Source of the DNA: Cheilinus undulatus
Taxonomy: Eukaryota > Chordata > Actinopteri > Labriformes > Labridae
Length of the DNA: 64,000 nt
Direction: 5' to 3'
Assembly (NCBI RefSeq): GCF_018320785.1
Contig: NC_054888.1
Location: 22,238,938 to 22,302,937, forward strand
Shown in pieces: positions 21,330 through 31,775 of this stretch. A program made the position numbers and the translations under genes. Under the pieces are notes generated by a model. It did no database searches. It was not told the origin of the DNA and saw only the letters and a list, made by a program, of their open reading frames with translations. Each line of letters opens with the position of its first letter. Positions within the stretch are counted from its first letter, which is position 1.

Positions 21330-22140
21330 CCAGAGATTGCTGTAGTTCAAACAAAAACGGCCTAATTAAGGGGCAGCCCCAAAAAAACATGAAAATGATT
21401 GGCATTATTCTCATACTTTCTCCAACATCTCATATCTCTGGATTTTTTCTGTGCTGGCGTTATGAAAAAGCGTGTCATATTTTTCCAACCGTGCACTCTC
21501 CAGGAGAGGGAGCAGGTTGTTTTCCACTGCTGCTCAACAATCTTTTCCCATTCATCCTCACTTAAAGAAATATTTGCCTCTCTACACCACTTCTCCTTAA
21601 TATAAAGGCTATTATTTCTTAAGTCTTCTAGACACTGGTATAGTTTTGAAATTCATTTCCTACCAAGCTCTGATTTAAATACTGAGATAAAAACTTTTAC
21701 AATCCATCTCTCTGATACTTCTAGAACATCCCTCCTTATGTTTTTATCTAAATAATGTCTCAGTTGCAAATATCTGTAAAAGTCCTTGTTATTTAGACCA
21801 TATTGTTCCTTTCATTCTTGGAAACTTTAGATTTTTTTCTCTTCAGCAGCTCTCAGTATGTGCTAGGTCCCCTTTCCCAAGTTTTAAATCCGTTATCTAT
21901 CCTCCCAGGATGAAAGTCTGAATCCTATGCAATCCACTGTAGTAATCTTTGAGCTTTCAGGCCATTCTTAGTTATTATTTCATACCAGACTCTAAGAGAT
22001 AAATCCAACCACAGATTCATAACCTCACTTGTGTTTCCTCCATCTAATATCTCCAATCATAGCCTGCAAGGGAGTGCCATTAGTCAGACCACATTTAAAG
22101 ATGATATTTTGTGCCTTGACTGTCACAAAAGCCAGTGTGA
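21330..22140 (-). mobile_element. L1-like LINE ORF2 C-terminal relic (unit A)
   Basis: The minus strand reads KEKWCREANISLSEDEWEKI ... RFFITPAQK ... CWRKYENNANHFHVF, the cysteine-rich C-terminal region of L1/Tx1-type ORF2. Frames are interrupted near both ends. Shared with 55,998-56,626. Confidence 0.7.
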
Positions 22141-23508
22141 CTGCTGTTAAAATCAAAGTCCAGCCGCTGGGTCTCTAAGTTTGTAGACTCCTTAGTCTGA
22201 GCTTTTCTTTTTTCTCAGTCCACCATCTTTAAAGTCACATGTGAAACCACATGTGGAGCCAGATGTGTTATGGCCATATTGTCTTCTTTGTTCTGGTCGG
22301 CCATTTTGAGAACCTCAGCTACCTTCTCTCCCTCTCTTTTCTCTCTCTCTTACTCTCTCACACACACATTTATCACACTTTGCTTTGTAAATACTTTTTT
22401 GTTGTTGTTTATTTTTATAAGTCATTTGTTAAAGAATCATTTATTACAATTTCTGCTGCTTGGTTTAATAATAAATTCTTTTATAGATTTTCAGAGACAT
22501 CTGTGGTTATTGTTCATTAACTTTGGAATATTTTGCTGATGAGAAGGTCAGAGCTCAAATCTCACACCTATTTATTTAAAACCAAATATTTATTCAATAA
22601 CATTTAAATTATTTATCTGAAATAATTTTGGTTATTTATATTAATATTCATAATAATTATTGATATTTTAACAATAACTGAAGCCTAGCATTAAAACACC
22701 AACTAAAGTTTATTTTGAAAAAGTTTACACAGAGAACAAAACAAACTCAGCTAATCTCACATTTATGGAAACTTTACTTTCTAAAAATGTTTTCCTCTAA
22801 TTACTTGTTAAGCTAAACAAAAACAAAAAAAAATTTCCACAGTTATCTGCAGGTTTGAAAAATTCCAGCAGAATTAAAAATAAACTAAACAAAAAATAGA
22901 TTTAGTCTCCAACTCCTTTAAACTCAGCTATATACAAATCTGATAATAAATATATTCATCTCCTCAGAGCAGCCAAAAATAGATTTTACAGTGAGCAGTT
23001 CAAATCTGAAAATAACATTAAGTCTACCTGGAAAATAATCAACTAATCACTGCAAAGAAAAAAGGCCTCTTCACAATAACCTGCAACCTTTACAGATGGA
23101 AACTCTAACTTCACAGATCCTTAAGGGAGCTGCTTGAGGAGTGAGAGTAACCCTGTTTAATCCTCACTGGTTGCTGCTGTACAAAAACAGCAGAGCCGTT
23201 TTATGCACAAGCAAAGCACAAATAACTTTAAAACTAAAAAAAAGCTCCTAAAAGAGGAAAAAATAAATGGTTTATATACCTTTCTGAGTTACACATGGTT
23301 AAAAAGCTGGTGAGTAGACACTGGTGTGAATTTAACATAAGAAAAAATGAGACAAAAGTCACAGTCAGAATTTGTGGATCTGATAGGAAGGAAAATTTAC
23401 CTTTATATATTTTACAGTGAAGGTATAATGCACTACAGTCACTTAAATCATGTTTTCTCCACACTGCCATTACTCTTGCTCATAACTTCATGTAAACAAA
23501 CACATCTT
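22141..23508. other. AT-rich 3' flank shared with unit B
   Basis: No gene. Contains a CT/CA-rich microsatellite-like patch (about 22,330-22,380). Homologous to 56,810-57,885, after which the two units diverge until 23,412/59,283. Confidence 0.6.
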
Positions 23509-23965
23509 AAAGTGGTTAGCGCTACTTAGCATGCTACACCATCAGACAACAGAGCAATGCTGAGTCCACTGCCAAAACCACAGCCTGTAGCAGTCTGCAG
23601 CTCCAACAATGAGCCTCACACCGCCCGCCACACATCAGCCACAGCACATCAAAGACGATCCGACCAACGTTCAACTGGAAGATAGCAAGCTGCTAGCCGC
23701 CGCTAACTTTAGCATTTCCCCCTCTTTAAAACACACAGAAGGATTAAGTCTTGGATATTTAGACTCACCACGGGTTCTGTGGAACAAAACAGTGATCTCT
23801 GGAACTCGTAGGAAGGGACAAAAAGACACTCCAACAACTTTCTGACGAGAGGAAACTCCTAACGGCCACCGTTACTCCGTCTGTTTCTGTTAAGATCTAC
23901 CTGCGGAGTCTGCCCAGAGACGAAGGAGTGTGGGCGGGGCTATCATCTCTGATTGGCTAGTTAGT
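23509..23965. repeat. Nearly identical paralogous block with a 78-codon frame (A)
   Basis: About 455 bp match 59,383-59,838 with four mismatches counted by eye, far closer than the flanking AT-rich DNA. It is GC-richer than its surroundings. It holds an open frame (23609-23845, starting MSLTPPATHQPQ) that differs by one residue between copies. I do not recognise it. It could be the promoter or 5' end of an unidentified transposon. Confidence 0.6.
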
Positions 23966-24389
23966 CAACTGATGATTGACAGCATTTAATACAAAAAACA
24001 TCGCTAGTTAAAACATTTTAACTCTATTAAGTCTCTTGCACAGAATTATAAGTTGTGTTATTTTCTTGTCTTTTGATTGTTTATGTGAATTATCAATGTT
24101 CAAAGTCTGAATTATTAATATTTTATCTATTTTTTGTATTTAAAACATGGAAAAAATAAACAGGAGGAGAAACCAAATTAAATTAAATGGAAATCTGGTT
24201 TCTATCTGATTATTTTGTACATAGTTAAAATTGAGTCAGTTTTACATGTTTTCTTTTCTTTTCTTTCTTTCTTTTTATTTTGAGGGTTTTTACAGACTCT
24301 GCATGTTTTAAATCCTTCAGTAAGAGAGTAAAATTTGGCTTTTCATCAGACATTTATTAAATATATTAAAATCACCCCCCAAATCATTT
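23966..24389. other. Gene-free AT-rich stretch
   Basis: Contains a short TTTC-rich patch near 24,250. Nothing else supported. Confidence 0.4.
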
Positions 24390-24690
24390 TTACAAGAGGA
24401 AAATCTCTTGAGTGATTTTACGTTCAATATCCAGGAAAAGGGCAGTATTATATTGTTTATTATTACTGGCATAAACATTTATCAGGATAAAAAGCACGTG
24501 AGGCACTTCCACAATCAAAATGATCCATCTTCCCTCATCATCTACCTCAACTTTCAGAGTTTGACCTCTGAAATGACCTGGTAGAACAGCGACCCCTGCT
24601 GGCCAACTATTACCATGACAGACTTCTTTGTCCCACTGACTCCTCCAAAATGTCACATCTTCAGAATTACATCCATCTTTATTCATTTCA
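24390..24690 (-). mobile_element. LINE endonuclease-domain relic (unit A)
   Basis: Minus-strand frame with GVAVLPGHFRGQTLKVEVDD and GRWIILIVEV ... LINVYASNN, an early APE-endonuclease segment of an L1-like ORF2. Counterpart at 60,480-61,130 in unit B. The two copies have kept different parts. Confidence 0.7.
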
Positions 24691-24928
24691 GCTTCTTTGA
24701 GGGTTGATTGCTAGAATTTCTCACATTTCTAAATTTGATACTGTTTTGAATTTTTTAACTTTATTTAAACAATGGGAAACTTCCACAAAATGCACTTTCT
24801 TCATCTGATTATAACTTTGGCTATTCTAATGTTATTTTAACTATTTCACTATTAAACTTGTCAGCTTTTTCTGCTCTTTTCAGGAATCCTCAATAGTTGT
24901 GTTTTGCTATTTTTACTTTTTTAACTAT

Positions 24929-26176
24929 AATATCTTGAATTTATATAGCGCCTTTCAAGAAACCCAAGGATGCTTTACAGGAACACATAGACATGGACAA
25001 ACTATGTGAGGGGTAGGATGAGTGTAAGGGGTGGTTTAGTGAAGACTGTAGGCTGTGGTGAACAGGTGGTGCTTGAGATGTTTTTTGAAAATGTCCAGAG
25101 ATGGAGCGCTACGGATGTCTGCAGGAAGAGTGTTCCAGAGGGTGGGGGCTGCAGCACTGAATGCTCTGTCGCCATAGGTTCGGAGTTTGGTTTTGGGCAT
25201 GGAAAGTAGGCCGGTGTCTGAAGATCGAAGGTTGCAGGATGGTGTGTATGGATGGAGGAGATCAGAAAGATACTGGGGAGCCAGAGAATGGAGAGATTTG
25301 TATGTGAGGAGGAGGACTTTGTAGTTGATATGGGACTTGATAGGGAGCCAGTGGAGGTAGATGAGGGTCGGAGTGATGTGTTGCCAGGGTCTAGTGCGGG
25401 TGAGAACTCTAGCTGCAGAGTTTTTGATGTACTGAAGCCTGTCCAGGGTTTTGCTGGGAACTCCAGACAGGACTCCATTACAGTAGTCCAGGCGGGAGGT
25501 TATGAAAGCACGAATTAGTGTTTCAGCCACAGAATCAGGGAGTGATGGTCGGAGTCTGGAGATGTTCTTGAGGTGATAGAAGGCAGATTTGGTGACAGAC
25601 TTTATGTGGGACTGGAAGGAGAGGGTGGAGTCCAGAATGACACCCAGGTTTCGGACCTCGGAGGATGGGCAGATGGAGGTCCCGTCCACATCGAGCATGA
25701 GATCTCCAACCTTCTGCAGCAGCGTTTTGGGGGCCACAACCATGAGCTCTGTTTTATTGCTGTTGAGTTTGAGTTGGTTAGATGTCATCCAGGCTTTGAT
25801 GTCCTGGAGGCAGTTTACCAGGGAGTGGGGAGGGAGCTGAGTGGATGGTTTGGTGCTGAGATAGAGTTGGGTGTTGTCTGCATAAGAGTGGAAGCTGAGA
25901 CCGTGTTTGTGAATAATCTGTCAAGGGGAAGCATATAGATGGTGAAATGGAGAGGTCCAAGAACAGAGCCTTGAGGCACACCCTGGTTAACTGGGGCGGG
26001 GGATGAGTGAGAGGTGCCGATGGTAACAAACTGTTTTCTTTGTGAGAGATATGAGTGAAACCAGGAGAGAGCTGTACCAGTGATGCCAAGATGGTGAGAT
26101 AGGCGGTCAAGGAGGATGGTGTGGGATATTGTGTCGAAGGCAGCGGTGAGGTCAAGAAGAATGAGGAAGCTGACAA
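24929..26176 (-). mobile_element. 5'-truncated L2-like LINE (RT C-terminal half plus 3' tail)
   Basis: The minus strand carries RT text LDLTAAFDTISHTILL, VNQGVPQGSVLGPL and YADNTQL (catalytic YADD changed to YADN). It then continues in the frame ending at 25036 with LGVILDSTLSFQSHI and the SARVLTRTRPWQHITP tail. The 3' end reads AAAGGCGCTATATAAATTC, the L2/Maui-type terminus. TTTTAACTAT flanks both sides (24919-24928 and 26177-26186). Unit B has the uninterrupted site near 61,330, so this insertion is younger than the duplication. At least one frameshift (near 25,790-25,930). Confidence 0.85.
25036..25788 (-). pseudogene. L2-like reverse transcriptase, C-terminal ORF
   Basis: A 250-residue frame covering thumb and C-terminal domain of the non-LTR RT (NKTELMVVAPKTLLQKVG, LDYCNGVLSGVP, YGDRAFSAAAPTLWNTLP). 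The palm domain lies upstream in other frames, so the protein is broken. Confidence 0.85.
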
Positions 26177-26339
26177 TTTTAACTATTAAATCTTGTTAAC
26201 ATTATTTCTAAAGGGAAAACTCCTCAAATCCTCTTGAACTCCTCCATCTTGTAAGGCTCATAACTTAAGCTTACTTCCACATACAGACTTCATTCTCACT
26301 TTAAAATATAGACAAACTTTTCAGCTCTTTATGAATGAT

Positions 26340-26930
26340 TCACATTATCCATATTTTTGTAGGTCTGGTGATGATCCATATGCTGATCAAGAATCATAAG
26401 CCTAGGTTAAAAAGTGTCAGAAGACAGAATGTTTAAAGGTGTTTAAAAGGACAAAATCAAAATTCAGAGGAGGAAACCATCAATTACCAGAAGGGGGCGC
26501 TGTGACATAGTGATGAAATTGATGTATGAATGTATTAAGAGTCAAAGTGTGATCATCCCTGTTAAGTTTGGTGATGATTAGCATAAGCACTGTAGAGTTA
26601 TATAGAATCAAAATAGTTGGCACACTTCAAAAAATATTAAAAAGAAGGTTTTGCAGCTTTGGGCCCCGTTCACAGCCTCGCCCTCTGGTGAAAACTCACA
26701 GTTTGAACAACTTTAGATCTCCATCTTGTCTGGAATAAGCACAAAAAATGTGGAGAAAATCTGATGAAATCTGTAGGAGGAGATCCTTCAGATGTGACAA
26801 CAGTGATGCTGCCTAAAACATCCAAAATATGACCTTTAACTTTTCTTAGTGTGCAACTTCCAGAATGCATGAAAATGTCTGTAGTCTTTCATCCAGGTTG
26901 CACACATAGATTGCTGATGTGTAGTTTAGA
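26340..26930. repeat. Dispersed repeat copy (family of 3,705-4,930)
   Basis: Matches 4,430-4,790 through 'tttttgtaggtctg.tgatgatcc', 'agtgtgatcatccctgtt' and 'ctcgccctctggtgaa'. Non-coding. Confidence 0.6.
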
Positions 26931-27884
26931 TTACATGAAATGTTGTGCAATGTATTTGCACTTCTTGTTTTTAACTAGTAGAATTTAGGGGAAAACTCCA
27001 GCACAGTGCTGCCAACATTTAGACAGTGCTTAGGAGTTCTTGGTTAAAATTTGAGGTGTTGTTGAAGCCTTGGTCCTCTTTGATTTTATTCATTATTTCA
27101 AAGGTAAAGATCAGATTATTCTAAAACATGTGGAATCAAAATGAGTCCTAAATTGCAGGGGATTATGGGCCTCCAGAATATTACACAGGGCCTCCCTTAG
27201 CTGGCCAAGTTAAAAATGTTGAATCATTTTACAAATATCTATCTACAAATGTCCCTTTATTAATGAGCAATATTTTTACTGTGGTTAGACTAGATTTCTT
27301 GTATTATAAAATGTTGCATCTTTCAAAGGGAGCACACAATGGAAACAGTTTACCTCTCTCAGTCAGGGGATGCTCCAGCTTTGCAAGTTTCAAGGAGAGT
27401 ATATGTTACAGGCACCCCAACATTTTTGGAACTGAGGTTGTAAATTGGGTCTAGTTGATCATTTGCTCTTTTGCCACTAGAGGGAGGCAAAGCTTTTCAG
27501 CCTGCATCAGTCTCATTGTGTTCAAAGCTGTGGTGTCAATTTCTTTGTTTTCTGCATGCAAATTAACAAACTTAGATTCTATTTTTGGCTTTTTCACTGA
27601 CTTTATCCTCCATAAGATGAAATTTTTCACTGCATGCTCCAAACTTCCAGTCAGATATGATTGTATCTTTTTATAGATGAGTGGCTTACTCTTCTGCAAA
27701 CATCCTATTCTCCTCTCTTTGCTAAATAAGTCTTTCCTAAAACAGAGAAAAGCAAACTCTCAAGTACTTGAACATAGTGTTTGCTTTAAGTTTGCAGGCC
27801 TTAAACTGCACAGTAACAACCTTGGCAGACACACAAACGGAAGCTGTAATTTGATTCTTTCTCCACTAGGGGTCAGGAAAGAAC
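26931..27884. other. Intergenic, no gene
   Basis: Short frames only. At 27,410-27,442 there is a 'caccccaacatttttggaac ... ggttgta' terminus of the Tc1-like type, in the same orientation as the right end at 28,891-28,925. It is probably the end of another, otherwise unrecognised copy. Confidence 0.45.
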
Positions 27885-28925
27885 AGTTTTCTCTGACTGC
27901 AGGCAGGCCAGTTCAGCACACAAACTCTTTGACCGTGAAGCCATGCTGTTGTGATGGATGCGGTATGTGGTTTAGTCTATGTTGCTCTGAAACCTCTCTC
28001 TACTTCTCAGCATTGATAGCTCCTTTCCAGATGTGGAAGCTGCCCACGCCATCGGCACTAAAGTGACCCCATACCATCAGAGATGCAGGCTGTAGAACTG
28101 TGATTGATAACAAGCTGCACGGTCCTTCTCCTCTTTAATCCACAGAATCTGAGGCATCCAAGGTTTTCCAAAAGGAATTTCAAGGTGTGATTCATCTGAC
28201 AGCAGAGCACTTTTCCACTTTGTCTCAGTCCATTTTAAATGGTCCAGAGAAGACAGCGGTGTTTGTGGATCCTGTTCACATATGTCTTGTTCTTTGCATG
28301 ATACAGCTTCAACTTGCATTTCTGGCCAAGGGTGAAGTGATTTCCAGCTCAGGATCATGTCCACTTTAAATGCAGGGCCACCTGAGTGCCCAGAGATTAG
28401 CAGCATCTAATACTGACCTTCAACCTTGTCCCTTAGCCACAGAGATGACTCCAGGTTCTCTGAATCTGTTGATGATATTCTACTGCAGATGGGTGATTTT
28501 CAAAGTCTAAGTTAACAGTAAGGAACATTTTTCTGAAACTGTGCTGTACTTTTCTGAGTTTTTCACAAACTGTTAACCCTCTGCCCATCTCTAAAATGCT
28601 CCTTTGATACCCTATCATGTTACTGACATGTTGTCAATTAACCTATGAAGTTGCAAAACACTCCTCCATCTGTTTTCATTAGAATCTCTTACTTTTCCAG
28701 CCTTTTGTTGACCTGTCCCTTCTTTTTGAGATGTGTTGCTGATATCAAATTCAAAATGAGCTTTTATTTTTCATGATTTGGTAAAATGTCTCAGTTTCAA
28801 CATCTGTTATGTTGTTCATGTTCTATTGTGAATAAAGTTTGGGTTTGTGAGATTTGAAAATAACTGCATTCTAATTTAATTGGTATTTTACACAGCGCCC
28901 CAACTATTTTGGAATTAGGGTTGTA
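27885..28925 (-). mobile_element. Tc1/mariner-like transposon, degraded
   Basis: The minus strand encodes a decayed Tc1 transposase. The frame ending at 28077 contains HLKWTETKWKSALLSDESHL (the WSDES region around the second catalytic Asp) and, beyond it, text equivalent to the FSADG-type motif near 28,050. The right end is 'cagcgccccaactattttgg ... gttgta'. Multiple frameshifts make it inactive. Confidence 0.8.
28077..28406 (-). pseudogene. Tc1-like transposase fragment
   Basis: 109 codons. DDE-domain centre (LKWTETKWKSALLSDESHLE, then KEEKDRAACYQSQ). No intact start or C-terminus. Confidence 0.8.
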
Positions 28926-29941
28926 CATCAGATTTATTCATTTGAAAATTATGCACAATAGTAGTAAAAAGCATAAACACTTATTAGTCAGTGTCAAAAC
29001 AATGATAAGTTTGGCTTGAAGCCAAATTTAGAGCTTATGGAATCAGGGTTGTATAATGTATAATCCAAAAAGACTCACTTTGTAATGTGTCTCCTCCTCT
29101 GATTGAACTTTCGCTCAATGTCTGAGTGTTCTCAAATGCTGTGGCAACAACCTGATGTATCTGTTGATGTCAGTAAAGCTCATTTGAATTTTGAGAGAGA
29201 GGGGTCAAAAAAAAAGTTGGGACACATTGGACATTTCTGGGGTTGAATCTCTATTGTCCAACTACCAGTAAATGCATCAGATGAAAGGGGGGCCCTCCTC
29301 TCCCCTCCTCTGAACTAACTTCCCTGTTCATGCAGAAACGTCTGAAAGTTAAGGGGGCGGTTGAAAAGTTCAGGTCTACTGGAAACCAGACTAATCTGGA
29401 TCAATAAGGTCAACATCATCTGTGTGGGATGGTAGCTCAGTCTGACGGAGCTCTGGGGGACAGAGGAAGGCCAGGTAGGACTTTTAACACTAAAACTAAC
29501 ATTATTTTATCAGACCAGGAAATACTGCTTTGTCTGAGGCCTAGCTCATGTAAGAGCATTTCCTCAGACACACATATGAACACGGAAGGCAGACTGCATC
29601 ACACAGGTGACATTTTGTAAGAGGACCAGAAAAATGCTCATAAGTCACTGAAAAATGAATCGATTTTAAAGCTGTTTGTTTTTGTCACAAACGTCAGACA
29701 TGCAGTCATGACCCAGCATACTTGATCCAATGAAAAATGCAGGTTTTCAGGCTGAAACTCATCACCTAATGTGAGGTTGAAGGGAACAAACACCAACATG
29801 CCTTTGTTCTCTCTAAATGTGAAGGACAGATTTTAGATTTGATACAAATCCAAATTATTTTCTCAGTTAACGGGATAAAATTCTCAGAATTAAATATAAA
29901 AAAAAGATGTAAAGAAAAGAAGCCAAGCATAGTCTAGAGCA
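28926..29941. other. Intergenic, no supported gene
   Basis: A 63-codon frame at 29,429-29,620 starts MVAQSDGALGDRGRPG before a 'gtagga' donor-like site. Its phase does not fit the next recognised NLR-B exon, so I do not call it an exon, though a 5' UTR exon here is possible. Confidence 0.4.
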
Positions 29942-30005
29942 GGGGTGTCAAACTTAAGGCCTGTGGGCCACTTCCGGCTCACCAGCAGGTGCCATTTAGG
30001 GAAAA
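29942..30005 (+). mobile_element. hAT-type terminus ('caggggtgtcaaact')
   Basis: 'caggggtgtcaaacttaagg' then 'cctgtgggccac' is the standard teleost hAT (Charlie-like) end. The element body probably runs into the following low-complexity DNA. The far end was not found. Confidence 0.6.
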
Positions 30006-30529
30006 AGATGAACATTTAAAAAAACAATAATTTTCAATAGTAACTAACCTAGGTGTTTGAAATACACATTTTCACTCATTTTTCATGACCAGTCTATAAT
30101 ATAGAATGGAAAGATCATAATACAACGCAATAAATGAGTTGAATACGACACATTGGAGCAGGGAGGAACATGTAAAAAGATGCACAGCAGAGCGGTGAAT
30201 TTAGTCTACATTCTAGTTTATAGTTGGTGAGGATTTTTCTAGATTTCTATTCTGACTGCTTATAGCCTAGAGTTTGTAGGATAACTCATATTAACTGTTT
30301 GTCATGTGCCTTCACAACTGTGCTTTATCCCACAAAAATAAAATAAATAATATTAAAAAGATAAACTCTTCACACTTCAGTCGTTAAGACTTCTCTTTAT
30401 TTTTGTGTTCATCAGCTGTCACTCTTGTAATAAAAAGAAACAGGATTAAAAAGCCAAATTAAGGGGTTGAGGCTCACAATCTGAGAAAGGTATTTATTTT
30501 TCAAAAAGGTAAAAAAAAAAAAAAAGTTT

Positions 30530-30870
30530 TTTAATGGCAAATAGTCAAAGTCATGAGTTTAAAAGGTCAAAATATGAAATTAAATTTCTAATCATGAAAT
30601 TAAAAGTCAAAATATGATTCAAAATTTTAAATTGTGGGTCTTAAAGGTCAAATTTTGGGATTATGAAGTCAAAATTTGGGGTTGAAAATATGAGGTAAAA
30701 TATAAAATAATTCGTTAAAATGTCAAAATATCACTTAAAATTAGAATTATGAATCTTAAAGCTCAAAATAATATATGAGAAGTCAAAATTATGAGTTGAA
30801 ACACTCAAAATATGAAATTAAAAGTCAAAATCCCAAGTTTGAGTCCTAACTGTGAGATGTCAAATTGAAA
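30530..30870. repeat. Degenerate short tandem repeat ('agtcaaaatatgaaatta')
   Basis: Around fifteen diverged copies of a roughly 18-22-bp AT-rich unit. Probably inside the hAT relic that starts at 29,942. Confidence 0.65.
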
Positions 30871-31664
30871 ATGTAAAATAAAAGTATTTCTTAATTGCTA
30901 AAACACATTTCTTGACATCCACCATGCTTTTCTCAACACTATAAGCACAAAATCCAATTTTCAGACTACATTCACCAAACCTCCGACTCTTCCTGCAAAA
31001 CCAAACAATGTTGTCAGATCAAACCCCAAGTCAATCAAAAATAAAACCCTACTGAGTAGTCATTGCACACTACATTAAAAAAAAAGGAAAACACAATGCT
31101 CAGGACATGAAGCTGTAGAAATAATGTTCATTGTTCACAGTAGGCTAAATGAATTTTGCCCCAAAAAAATCCTTTGAATTTAGCACCTGTATACAGTAAA
31201 AACAAATATAAATCAGAAGCACATTACAGTGTAAACCACAACTCAAGTGTGTTTAACTTTTGCTATCTGTGCTTACCATTATGCAACACAAATGCATCAC
31301 AGTGCAAAATTTGTTTTAGTGAGTGAGAATGTGTTTGCACGTTGTGTCTAACCAGGTGAAAAGTGCTTATGGTTTTGCCAAGAGTGACTGATTCAATAAA
31401 TGGGTTCAGGCCGCTGAGCATTTGGTTCAGACAATACAATTTAGTGTTTTAGCAACTGAGAAATACTGTATTATACATAGGGAGTTTGAGTCTGATTGGA
31501 CCAGGCATGGATGAGTTTTAAACCACTTCCTGTTTCTTGAAAAATATGCAAATCTGAGGGCTCACCATAGAAATACTCAGCTGTATTTGGTTGTCATTTT
31601 CAAGCTTGAACACTGAAAAAAGGCCTTGGGATGAAGGGGTTGAACATATATTGTTGTTTTTCAG
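30871..31664. other. Upstream region of NLR-B, no feature resolved
   Basis: AT-rich. No clear TATA or promoter element can be assigned. The true transcription start and any 5' UTR exon of NLR-B are not determined. Confidence 0.4.
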
Positions 31665-31775
31665 TATCAGGATGGAGAATCAAAGCCCAGACCCTCCTGA
31701 ACCCAGCTGTGTTTCCATGCAGAGTGATCAGTCGAAAGGCGGCGTATTCAACGTCAAAATATCAGCAAGTGGCAG
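31665..31775 (+). CDS. NLR-B N-terminal exon
   Basis: Acceptor 'gtttttcag'. Encodes [20 protein letters not shown] and continues to KISASG, donor 'gtaag'. The [13 protein letters not shown] motif is typical of the repeated N-terminal segments of teleost NLRC3-like proteins. It joins in phase 2 to 33412. No equivalent found upstream of NLR-A. Confidence 0.7.

Noticed and set aside
25006..25938. Several + strand frames of 67-121 codons
   Set aside because: Shadows of the L2-like reverse transcriptase on the minus strand.
27677..28066. 129-codon + strand protein gene
   Set aside because: It is the complementary strand of a degraded Tc1 transposase.
29429..29620. First coding exon of NLR-B (MVAQSDGALGDRGRPG)
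   Set aside because: Phase does not join to the next recognised exon and the sequence does not resemble known NLRC3-like N-termini.
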